From: Xanthobacteraceae bacterium
GTDB lineage: Bacteria; Pseudomonadota; Alphaproteobacteria; Rhizobiales; Xanthobacteraceae
Direction: 5' to 3'
Assembly: GCA_009694215.1 (NCBI GenBank)
Contig: SHVN01000017.1
Coordinates: forward strand, 1 to 38,183
Length of the DNA: 38,183 nucleotides
A program made the translations under genes and the position numbers. Below the pieces are notes generated by a model that was given only the letters and a program-made list of their open reading frames with translations, was not told the origin of the DNA and ran no database searches. Position 1 is the stretch's first letter. Every line of letters begins with the position of its first letter. Positions 16,697 to 23,796 of the stretch are shown one piece after another.

Positions 16697-17299
16697 TCAA
16701 TCCTGCCTTGCGCGCGGCGATCTCGTGCGTTCGCGGTCTGAGCGCCGGATTTCCTCGATCGCGTCCTCGCTGTTGCGCGCGAACTTTTCGAGAAAGCGCG
16801 ACACCACCGCGAATTCCTGGCGCGAGACGTTCTGGAACAGGCGGTCGTTGACGCGCCGCAGCAGTGGATTGACCGCGCGGATCGCGGCTTCGCCCTTTGG
16901 CGACAGCCGGACCAGCACGCTGCGGCGGTCTCGCGGGCTGGGTTGCTTCGTCAAAAGGCCCTTTGCGATCAGCCGTCCCACCTCCGTCGTCACATGCGTC
17001 GAGGCAAGCTGGGTGTGACCGGCGAGCGCGCGGATCGACACGCCTTCGCCGCCCTGCCGATAGGCGGTTCCGATCAGCACGATGAACTGCGATCCGGTGA
17101 GCGCCAGCACCCGGCCGAAGGCCTCGCGGCACGAATGCAGCCGGCCGAACGACAGCACCATCAGGTAGAGCGCCTCGCGGAATGCCACATCGCCGCCGGA
17201 CTGGAGCATCGGCGGAAGCGTGATGGTCGCCGGCGCCACGAACAGGCGGCGCCGCGCGGATGCGCTGTCTCGATCGGATTTCCTTTTTGCCGCGGCCAT
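16697..17299 (-). CDS. MarR-family transcriptional regulator
   Basis: 200 residues with a winged helix-turn-helix: VSIRALAGHTQLASTHVTTEVGRLIAKGLLTKQPSPRDRRSVLVRLSPKGEA, in which D-R-R in the wing is the MarR hallmark. N- and C-terminal helices would form the dimer interface. The basic N-terminal ~20 residues are longer than usual. It is transcribed divergently from the HpaB-type monooxygenase gene, with a 27-bp palindrome in the 117-bp intergenic region. The simple model is that it binds this site and represses both itself and the hydroxylase until an aromatic ligand is present. It is the only clear transcription factor gene in the window. Confidence 0.93.
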   Translation of the reverse strand: MAAAKRKSDRDSASARRRLFVAPATITLPPMLQSGGDVAFREALYLMVLSFGRLHSCREAFGRVLALTGSQFIVLIGTAYRQGGEGVSIRALAGHTQLASTHVTTEVGRLIAKGLLTKQPSPRDRRSVLVRLSPKGEAAIRAVNPLLRRVNDRLFQNVSRQEFAVVSRFLEKFARNSEDAIEEIRRSDRERTRSPRARQD

Positions 17300-17337
17300 G
17301 CGGCCGCCTATAGCACATAGAACCGCTTGACTGAAGG

Positions 17338-17364
17338 AATTTAGCTACATAATGTAGCTAAATT
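17338..17364. promoter_or_regulatory. Perfect 27-bp palindrome, probable MarR operator
   Basis: AATTTAGCTACAT at 17338-17350, one central base (A17351), then the exact reverse complement at 17352-17364. It is AT-rich in a GC-rich surrounding, 38 bp upstream of the MarR start and 52 bp upstream of the monooxygenase start. Length and symmetry fit a MarR dimer site. The TAGCTA-containing arms also hold possible -10-like sequence, so occupancy would block both promoters. Confidence 0.8.
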
Positions 17365-17416
17365 CTGTATCTAAAATGTCGCGGAAACCATACGCCGCCT
17401 GACCTGGAGACGAACC

Positions 17417-18880
17417 ATGCCGCTGCGTACCGGCGCCGAATATCTCCGCTCCCTCAACGACGGGCGGCAGGTGTTCCTCGACGGCGAGCGTGTCGCCGAC
17501 GTCAGCAAGCACAAGGCGTTCCGCGAAGCAGCGCGCTCGGTTGCGCGGCTCTACGACATCGCCGCCGCGCCGGAAAACCGCGAGTTGATGACGTTGATCT
17601 CGCCCAAGACCGGGCAGCCGGTCCTGCGCGCCTTCCAGATTCCGAAGACCCATGCGGATCTTCGGCAGCGGCGGCTGTTCTCCGAAAAGTGGGCGGAGGC
17701 GACCTTCGGGCTGATGGGCCGCACACCCGACCATGTCGCGGGCTTCTTCTGCGGTTATGCCGGCGTGCCGGAGGTGTTTGCCAAGGCCGGACAGAAGTTC
17801 GCCGACAACGTCGTCGCGTTCTACGAAAAGATGCGCGACGAGCATCTCTATGTCAGCTACGCGATCGTGCCGCCGCAGATCGATCGCAGCAAGCCGGCGT
17901 ACAAGCAGAGCGATCCAGCGCTTTATGCCGGCGTGGTGGAGGAGCGCGGCGACGGCATCGTGATTTCCGGCGCCCAGCAGCTCGCGACCGGCGGCGTGCT
18001 GTCCGACTGGCTGCACCTGAGCTGCATTCATCCCTTGCAGCCCGGCGACGAGAACTACGCCAACTGTCTTGCCGTGCCGATCAACGCGCCCGGCCTCAAG
18101 CTTTATCCGCGCCGGCCGTTCGCGCTGCGCGCGGACAACGGGTTCGACTATCCGCTGTCGAGCCGGTTCGACGAATCCGACAGCTATGTCGTGTTCGACA
18201 AGGTGTTCGTGCCCTGGGAGCACGTTTTCATCTACCGCAACATCGAGATCAGCCGCGACCAGTGGTGGAAGACGACCGCGCACACGCTCGGCAACCATCA
18301 GGCGCAGGTTCGCTACGTCACCAAGCTACGCTTCCTGGCCGGCCTGGCCCAGCGCATGAACGAGATGACCGGCAACGTCGCGGCGCCACCGGTGCAGGTC
18401 ATGATGGGGGAATTGGCCGCCTTCGTGACGATCTACGAATCCATGCTGCTCGCACACGAGACTGTGGCGGAGATCAGGAGCGGCGTGCTGTGGCCGTCAC
18501 CGACAACGCTTTATTCAGCGATGGCGATGCAGTCGGAGTTCAACGGCCGGATGCTGGAGATGGTCCGGGAGCTTGCCGGCGGCGCCTTCATCACGCTGCC
18601 GTCGTCGCTCGCCGATCTGGAAAGCCCGCAGACCGCGCCGGATGTCGAGCGCTACATGCGATCGGCCTCGACCAGCGCCCGGAGCAAGATCGCGCTGATG
18701 CGGCTGATCTGGGACTTCATCGGTTCGGAGTTCGGCAGCCGCCACCAGCAATACGAGAAATTCTACGGCGGCGCGTCCTTCCTGGTGAAAACCAATGTCT
18801 ACCGGAACTTCGACTGGAGGCGCGCCGGCGCCCTGGTCGATGCGGCGCTCGCATTGCCGCCGCTTGGCGAAGCGGACTGA
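17417..18880 (+). CDS. HpaB-family flavin-dependent monooxygenase
   Basis: A 487-residue member of the 4-hydroxyphenylacetate 3-hydroxylase (large component) family, which ortho-hydroxylates phenols using FADH2 from a separate reductase. Visible blocks are RTGAEYLRSLNDGRQVFLDGE (start), RAFQIPKTHADLRQRR, GLMGRTPDHVAGF, IVPPQIDRSKP, SGAQQLATGG, YVVFDKVFVPWEHVFIYRN and the C-terminal helical FAD domain. Compared with the Thermus enzyme (catalytic R100, Y104, H142, recalled), Arg is kept (R102), but the Tyr position is His106 and the His position Tyr148. ATG 17417 has TGGAGA upstream. No HpaC-type reductase is in the window. It is divergent from MarR and probably controlled by it. The substrate is likely a phenolic compound. 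Confidence 0.9.
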   Translation: MPLRTGAEYLRSLNDGRQVFLDGERVADVSKHKAFREAARSVARLYDIAAAPENRELMTLISPKTGQPVLRAFQIPKTHADLRQRRLFSEKWAEATFGLMGRTPDHVAGFFCGYAGVPEVFAKAGQKFADNVVAFYEKMRDEHLYVSYAIVPPQIDRSKPAYKQSDPALYAGVVEERGDGIVISGAQQLATGGVLSDWLHLSCIHPLQPGDENYANCLAVPINAPGLKLYPRRPFALRADNGFDYPLSSRFDESDSYVVFDKVFVPWEHVFIYRNIEISRDQWWKTTAHTLGNHQAQVRYVTKLRFLAGLAQRMNEMTGNVAAPPVQVMMGELAAFVTIYESMLLAHETVAEIRSGVLWPSPTTLYSAMAMQSEFNGRMLEMVRELAGGAFITLPSSLADLESPQTAPDVERYMRSASTSARSKIALMRLIWDFIGSEFGSRHQQYEKFYGGASFLVKTNVYRNFDWRRAGALVDAALALPPLGEAD

Positions 18881-19059
18881 CCGGCGACGGCTGCCGTTGA
18901 CCTGATGACCGCCGCCACGGGGCCTAGCTTCGGACTACGGCCTGAAAATTGGCCTTAAATTCAAGACGCTTAGAGTCTGTCCGGGAACATCAAGCGGGAT
19001 TACAAAGTTTCCGGAGCATGAGGCGGATTGACGCGAGGCATACGCTCATTCGTCGTTGG

Positions 19060-19628
19060 TCAGGTCGCTCGGGTATCGCAAGGCCCTGCGGTCGTAACGT
19101 CCTCGGTGGCCGGATTTGTCGGATTGACGAGCAGAGCCGCTCGCGTCGTGCCCGTCACCAGATCGCGGAGAATCTGCAGGCGCTTCGCTCCCAGCTCGTT
19201 ATTGGCCGAGCTTGTGCCGGTGGCGTTTCCGCCCGGTCTGTTCAAGCTCGCGACAAGGCCGGCCTTGACCGGGTCGGACCCGACGATAAAGATAAGCGGA
19301 ATGGTTCCGGTCGCGGCCTTTGCGGCAATCGCGGAGGGAGTGTTGCCGGTCGCAGCAATCACTTTCACCTGGCGACGAACCAGGTCGGCAGCCAGCGCGG
19401 GAAGACTGGCAAGCTGTCCGTCCGCCCAGCGATACTCGATTGTCACATTCTGCCGCTCGACGAAGCCGGTCTCGTTCAGCCGCGATGAAATCCCGCCAGG
19501 CGGTCCAGGAATGCTTCACGGGCGCTGCTGTTGAGAAAGCCGATCGCCGGCAGGGCCTGCTGCGCGCGTGCAGCCAGAGGCGCAGCCGCAATGCTTCCGA
19601 TTGCCCCGAGGAATTCCCGCCGCCTCAC
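19060..19628 (-). pseudogene. ABC substrate-binding protein (pfam04392 type), truncated and frameshifted
   Basis: A second copy of the family seen at 10.8-11.8 kb. From GTG 19628 it reads VRRREFLGAIGSIAAAPLAARA, a signal peptide, then AQQALPAIGFLNSS to FHRG and a TGA at 19476-19478. A shift near 19480-19500 restores RLNETGFVERQNVTIEYRWADGQ and then PLIFIVGSDPVKAGLVASLNRPGGNATG. The protein stops after ~190 residues where the family has ~320, so the C-terminal half is missing. Two independent lesions make this a clear relic. It lies downstream of the UbiD gene on the same strand, but has its own family-type upstream region. Confidence 0.88.
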
Positions 19629-19629
19629 G

Positions 19630-19697
19630 TCTGCCCTCAGACTGATGACCAAGCATCGTATCGGCTTAAACCGAGCGTCTGGAAGGGGCTCGGAGCG
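19630..19697 (-). repeat. Conserved upstream region of ABC binding-protein genes, copy B
   Basis: The plus-strand sequence tgccctcagactg...catcgtatcggcttaaaccg...aggggctcggagcgg matches copy A at 11818-11882. The similarity runs from just outside the start codon for about 65 bp and ends at the UbiD stop region. It shows that coding and upstream DNA were duplicated together. Confidence 0.7.
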
Positions 19698-19704
19698 GAG
19701 TATT

Positions 19705-21237
19705 CTAGACGCTCTTCGGCTTATCCAGGCCCAGCTCGTTCCAACGTGCCATAGCGGCGTCGATGTCCTTCTGCTCCGGCCAGACCTTCGGCGGGAAACG
19801 GGCGCCGCCGAGTTCAGGATCGGGGTCGTAGTCGAGGTTCATGGTGGCGTCGATCAACACGCGGTTCCACTTGCCGGTGCCGAACAGCGCCGGATTGCGG
19901 TCGCGCTTGCGGGTCGAGGGGTCGAGGCCCGCGCCGAAGGTGTCGGGCATGATGATGACGTCGTTCTCGCCCGCGTTGACGCGGTGCGCGATCGCCCAGT
20001 CGACCGCGGCATAGTCGTGGATGTCGATGTCGTCATCGACCACGGTGATGTGCTTGTAGCGCACATGCGCCGCCGACGAGCCCCAGATTGCGTTGGCTGC
20101 CTGCTTGGCCTGGTTGCGGTAGGACGACTTCATGCGGATCAAAAGGTTGATGCCGGTCTGCACCGGCGGGCACCAGACGTCGGTGATGCCGGGTACTCCG
20201 GCGCGGTCGAGCACGTTCCAGGCGGTCGACGCCCGCATGATCGACGAGCAGATGCCGTTCTCGGAGAACGAGCCCGGCAGCGAGCCTTCGATCGCGCCGC
20301 GCAGGATCGGATTGTTGCGGTGGGTGATGGCGGTGACGCGGATCGTGGGCTTCGGGCTCTTGTCGCCTGCGACATAGCCGGTGAACTCGGCGAACGGGCC
20401 CTCCATGTCGTGGTTCTTGGGGTCGAGCTGGAGATAGCCCTCGATCACAATCTCGGAGGTGGCCGGCACGTAGAGGTCGACCGTCTCGCATTTGACCAGA
20501 TCGACCGGCGCGCCGCGGATGGCGCCCATGACGTCGTATTCGCAGACGCCCTTCGGGATCGGCGAGCCGCCGGTGAAGCCCAGCGACGGCTCCCAGCCGA
20601 TCGCCACGGCAATCGGCATTTCCGATGAGCCGCCGTTCTGCCAGGCGGAAACGTGATGGCCGATGTGCTGCGCCCGCCACATTAGGATCGGGATGCGGTC
20701 CTTGGCCGACAACATGCCGCGGTAGATGCCGACGTTCATCACGTCGGTGGTCGGGTCCTTGGTCACGACGCCGCCATAGGTGAGCAGGTAGCGTCCGCCA
20801 TCGACCCGGTTCCACTGCGGCACCGGAAACTCGTAGAGGTCGATGTCCTTGCCGGTGACGATGTTCTCCTTGCAGGGGCCTTCCTTGACGATGCGCGGCG
20901 GGACACGGCCTTCCGTGATGGTGCGGCCGATCTTCACGAGCTCGCGCGGATGGGTGTCCGGCGGAAGGCCCATCATCATGGCGATGCGACGATAGCTGCC
21001 GAGGCCGCCCACGAACACCGAGCTACAGCGAGTGTTGTTCCTGTTGTAGTCCTTGATGTTGCTGAACAGCATCGCCGGGCCGGTGCCCGGGCCCTGCGCG
21101 ATGCGCGTGATGGTGCCGAGTTCGACGTCCCAATTGACCTCGGAATCGACCTCGCGAAATTCACCGGCCGACTTCAGCGCCTTCATCCAGTTGCGCATAT
21201 CGCCGAAGGCGACAGGCTTTCGTTCGGTGGGCATCAT
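19705..21237 (-). CDS. UbiD-family prFMN-dependent decarboxylase
   Basis: A 510-residue member of the UbiD family, which uses prenylated FMN for reversible decarboxylation of aromatic or unsaturated acids. Visible features are NVGIYRGM with Asn168 and Arg173, QHIGHHVSAW (His191-195) for cofactor/metal binding, CETVDLYVPATSEIVIEG, and the catalytic block DMEGPFAEFTGYVAGD with Glu279 and Glu284, spaced like the E277/E282 pair of fungal Fdc1. All key residues are present. Length is typical. It is the last gene of a minus-strand operon; its ATG overlaps the stop of the 2Fe-2S gene (ATGA). No UbiX-like prenyltransferase is in the window, so prFMN must come from elsewhere. The substrate is probably an aromatic or heteroaromatic carboxylate. 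Confidence 0.93.
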   Translation of the reverse strand: MMPTERKPVAFGDMRNWMKALKSAGEFREVDSEVNWDVELGTITRIAQGPGTGPAMLFSNIKDYNRNNTRCSSVFVGGLGSYRRIAMMMGLPPDTHPRELVKIGRTITEGRVPPRIVKEGPCKENIVTGKDIDLYEFPVPQWNRVDGGRYLLTYGGVVTKDPTTDVMNVGIYRGMLSAKDRIPILMWRAQHIGHHVSAWQNGGSSEMPIAVAIGWEPSLGFTGGSPIPKGVCEYDVMGAIRGAPVDLVKCETVDLYVPATSEIVIEGYLQLDPKNHDMEGPFAEFTGYVAGDKSPKPTIRVTAITHRNNPILRGAIEGSLPGSFSENGICSSIMRASTAWNVLDRAGVPGITDVWCPPVQTGINLLIRMKSSYRNQAKQAANAIWGSSAAHVRYKHITVVDDDIDIHDYAAVDWAIAHRVNAGENDVIIMPDTFGAGLDPSTRKRDRNPALFGTGKWNRVLIDATMNLDYDPDPELGGARFPPKVWPEQKDIDAAMARWNELGLDKPKSV

Positions 21238-21578
21238 TTCTCCTTTACGGCAAATCGTTCGGCAGGCGGTGCAATCTCGGTGACGAGGTCGCGCACGAGC
21301 TTCTTGTTGGGCAGCGGCGCAACCTGCATCTCGCGCGGTTCAAGCCGAGCGGTGCAGGCATAGACCGTCTTGCCGTCCAGTTCCATCATGCATTCCTTAC
21401 AGGCGTTGGCATTGATGCACGAGAAGCGGATCGCCAGTGAAGGATCCTTGTTGACGCGAATCCAGCGCAGCCCGTCCAGCACCGACTGGCCCCGCTCGAA
21501 TGGAACGGCGTGGGTTTCCCAGCGGCCCTGCGCCTTGGGCTGGCCGCGCCAGATTTTCAGGGTGGCGGTCTCGCTCAT
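21234..21578 (-). CDS. Minimal 2Fe-2S protein, SdhB/FrdB N-domain type
   Basis: A 114-residue protein matching only the plant-ferredoxin-like N-terminal domain of succinate dehydrogenase/fumarate reductase iron-sulfur subunits: LKIWRGQP at the start, FERGQSVLDGLRWIRVNKDPSLAIRFSC, then Cys54, Cys60, Cys63 and Cys75 as C-x5-C-x2-C-x11-C for one 2Fe-2S cluster. The C-terminal half that carries the 4Fe-4S and 3Fe-4S clusters in SdhB (~240 residues) is absent, and the gene ends normally. It overlaps the flavoprotein gene upstream (ATGA) and the UbiD gene downstream (ATGA), so all three should be made together. It probably passes electrons to or from the FrdA-like subunit; its partner is unknown. 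Confidence 0.85.
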   Translation of the reverse strand: MSETATLKIWRGQPKAQGRWETHAVPFERGQSVLDGLRWIRVNKDPSLAIRFSCINANACKECMMELDGKTVYACTARLEPREMQVAPLPNKKLVRDLVTEIAPPAERFAVKEK

Positions 21579-23275
21579 TGCGCTGCGGCCTCCATGGCGG
21601 AGGCGGGCATCTGGGCGATGTCGAGGCCTTGGCCGCGCAACCGGATCGCCTGATTGACGCGCCACTGCGGCAGCATCTCCGGGAAATCCTCGCGCTGATG
21701 CGCACCGCGGCTTTCGGTCCGCAGCGACGCGGCTTGCGTCACGGCGCGGGCGGCGGTGAGCATGTTGCGGAGATCGAACCAGTCTAGGCGCTGCATGTCG
21801 AAGGAGCCGGCATCGCCGAAGGGCCGGTCGCCGAGCGCCCGGCCAAGCTCGTCGATCGTATCGAGTGCGCGCTTGAGCTTGTACTGACTGCGCAGCGGCC
21901 CCACGTCGTCGGACATGGTGGCCTGCAGGCGCGTCAGCATCGCCGCGGTGTTTGGCATGTCCTTCGGCGGATCGCTGCGGATCAAGTCGACGGTCGCACG
22001 CGCCGCGTCCGGCCGCGCGGGAGTCGACTTCATCGCTTTCGCCCGCGCGGCGGCGGTCCGGCCGGCCTCGCGGCCGAACACCAGCGCCTCGGTGATGGCG
22101 TTGCCGGAAAGCCGGTTCGCGCCGTTCGCCCCGCCGACCGCTTCGCCGGCGACCAGAAGGCCGGGTATCTCGGTCCGCATCGCTACGTCGGCGGTGACGC
22201 CGCCCATGTGGTAATGCGCGATCGGCGCCACCTCGACCGGCATTTTGGTCAGATCGATGCCGTTCGCAGCGAGGCGGTCGATCACCGGCCCAAAGGCCTC
22301 GCGGAGCTTTGTCTGCGGCACATGCTGGAAGCTCAGATACGCGCCGCCGTGTGGCGAGCCGCGCCCGGCCTCGACCTCCTTGAGGATGGCGTAGGTGCCG
22401 ACGTCGCGGGTGATAACGTATTTGCCGTCCTCCGGCACGCCGTAGCGGTCGGTGAACTCGGCCATATCCTTGTTGAGCAGCCGGCCGCCGAGCTTGTAGC
22501 GGAACGGGTCCCACATGATCGGGTCCATGCCGATCAGCCTCGGCGCCAGATGCCCGATCGGAAAGAACTGCACGAATTCCATGTCGATCAGTGGCGCGCC
22601 GGCGCGGAGACAGAGCGCATAGCCGTCGCCCCCCATGTTGGCCGACGCGCTGTTGCGGCGGTAGAGCCGCGTCAGCCCGCCGGTGGCGACGATGGTGGCC
22701 TTGGCGGAGATTACGACCGGCGCGCCGGTCCCGACGTGCCAGGCAACGGCGCCCGCAACCTCGCCATCCACCTTAAGCAAATCGACCACGCAGAGATCGC
22801 CTGCGCGGCTGATCCCCGGGACCTTGTGAACGGCGCTGCGCAGCGTCTTCGACACGGCGGGGCCGGTGTTGAGGAAATCGACATAGACGCAGCGCGGCCG
22901 GTCGTGGCCGGGCGCGAAGGTGGATGTGATCTTGCCGTCCTTGCGGGCCCAGCCGACCCCCCAGGAATCCATCTCCCGGATGCAGGCTGGGCCTTCTTCG
23001 CAGAGGAGCCGCGACAAGGGCTCGTTGCACAACCCGCGGCCGGCGGTGAGCGTGTCCCGATAGTGATGGCTCCAGTGGTCCGGCGCCTCGGCGCCGAGCG
23101 CCACGGCAACCGTCATCTGCGCCATCACGGTCGCGCCGCCGCGGCCGATCAGGCTTCGGTCGATCAGGAACACGCGGCATCCCTCGCGGGCGGCCTCGAT
23201 CGCGGCATACATGCCGGCCGCGCCGGAGCCGATCACCAGCACATCGGTTTCGACCTGCACGGGTTCGGCGCTCAT
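21575..23275 (-). CDS. FrdA/SdhA-like FAD flavoprotein
   Basis: A 566-residue flavoprotein of the fumarate reductase/succinate dehydrogenase/L-aspartate oxidase/AprA superfamily. The dinucleotide fold is VLVIGSGAAGMYAAIEA (13-29); substrate-domain motifs are SPHGGAYLSFQHVP (307-320), EVAPIAHYHMGGV (348-360) and LLVAGEAVGGANGANRLSGNAITEA (373-397 region), including the His and Arg that in SdhA contact the dicarboxylate. Where SdhA has the His that binds FAD covalently, this protein reads IGRGGATVMAQM, so FAD is probably non-covalent. Its partner is the short 2Fe-2S protein, overlapping by four bases; no membrane anchor genes follow. It likely reduces or oxidises a ring or C=C bond of an acid in this pathway. 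Confidence 0.9.
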   Translation of the reverse strand: MSAEPVQVETDVLVIGSGAAGMYAAIEAAREGCRVFLIDRSLIGRGGATVMAQMTVAVALGAEAPDHWSHHYRDTLTAGRGLCNEPLSRLLCEEGPACIREMDSWGVGWARKDGKITSTFAPGHDRPRCVYVDFLNTGPAVSKTLRSAVHKVPGISRAGDLCVVDLLKVDGEVAGAVAWHVGTGAPVVISAKATIVATGGLTRLYRRNSASANMGGDGYALCLRAGAPLIDMEFVQFFPIGHLAPRLIGMDPIMWDPFRYKLGGRLLNKDMAEFTDRYGVPEDGKYVITRDVGTYAILKEVEAGRGSPHGGAYLSFQHVPQTKLREAFGPVIDRLAANGIDLTKMPVEVAPIAHYHMGGVTADVAMRTEIPGLLVAGEAVGGANGANRLSGNAITEALVFGREAGRTAAARAKAMKSTPARPDAARATVDLIRSDPPKDMPNTAAMLTRLQATMSDDVGPLRSQYKLKRALDTIDELGRALGDRPFGDAGSFDMQRLDWFDLRNMLTAARAVTQAASLRTESRGAHQREDFPEMLPQWRVNQAIRLRGQGLDIAQMPASAMEAAAQ

Positions 23276-23306
23276 GTCTGCACCTAATCCCTTCGGGGTC
23301 GCCGGA

Positions 23307-23795
23307 TCAAGCGGTCGCGCCGGCCTTGCGTTTCCTGGCGGCGAGCTTCACCGCGTCCATGACTTCGGGATAGGTGGCACAGCGGCAGAGATTGCCGGTG
23401 AGATAATGCTTGATCTGATCGTCGGACGGATCGGGATGCTGGTCGAGCAGTTGCGTCACCATCATGATGAAGCCCGGCGTGCAGTAGCCACACTGGAAGG
23501 CGCTGGCCTCGATGAAGGCCTCCTGCACGGGGCTGAGCTTGTCGCGGGTATCCAGACTCTCGACGGTGGTCACCTCCGCGCCATCGACGAACAGCGCCAG
23601 ATAGAGGCAGCCCGACACGGCCTTGCCGTTCACCACGACGGTGCAGCAGCCGCACAGGCCCTGGCCGCAGCTTTCGCGCGCCCCGGTGAGGCCGAAATGC
23701 GTCTGCAGCAGCTCGACCAAGTTGTGATGCGGCTTGACGTCGGCCGTGACTGGCGCGCCGTTGAGCTTGAAGGTGATGGTTCGTGCCGCGGTCAT
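23307..23795 (-). CDS. Molybdenum hydroxylase 2Fe-2S subunit (CoxS/HcrC type)
   Basis: A 162-residue small subunit of a xanthine-dehydrogenase-family enzyme. The first [2Fe-2S] site is ESCGQGLCGCCTVVVNG with Cys43, Cys48, Cys51 and Cys63; the second, in the helical domain, is QCGYCTPGFI and LCRCA with Cys102, Cys105, Cys137 and Cys139. Length is typical. It carries electrons from the molybdenum site to FAD. Two starts are possible: ATG 23804, overlapping the upstream stop, and ATG 23795. I prefer 23795 because GGAG lies ten bases before it and only one base before 23804. It follows the molybdopterin subunit directly and precedes the flavoprotein by 31 bp. Confidence 0.95.
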   Translation of the reverse strand: MTAARTITFKLNGAPVTADVKPHHNLVELLQTHFGLTGARESCGQGLCGCCTVVVNGKAVSGCLYLALFVDGAEVTTVESLDTRDKLSPVQEAFIEASAFQCGYCTPGFIMMVTQLLDQHPDPSDDQIKHYLTGNLCRCATYPEVMDAVKLAARKRKAGATA

Positions 23796-23796
23796 G

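Noticed and set aside
19673-19714. Inverted repeat gagcgtct/agacgctc around the UbiD stop codon
   Set aside because: The 26-nt spacer and lack of a T-run make it a poor terminator, and one arm lies in the repeat shared with the ABC binding-protein leader.
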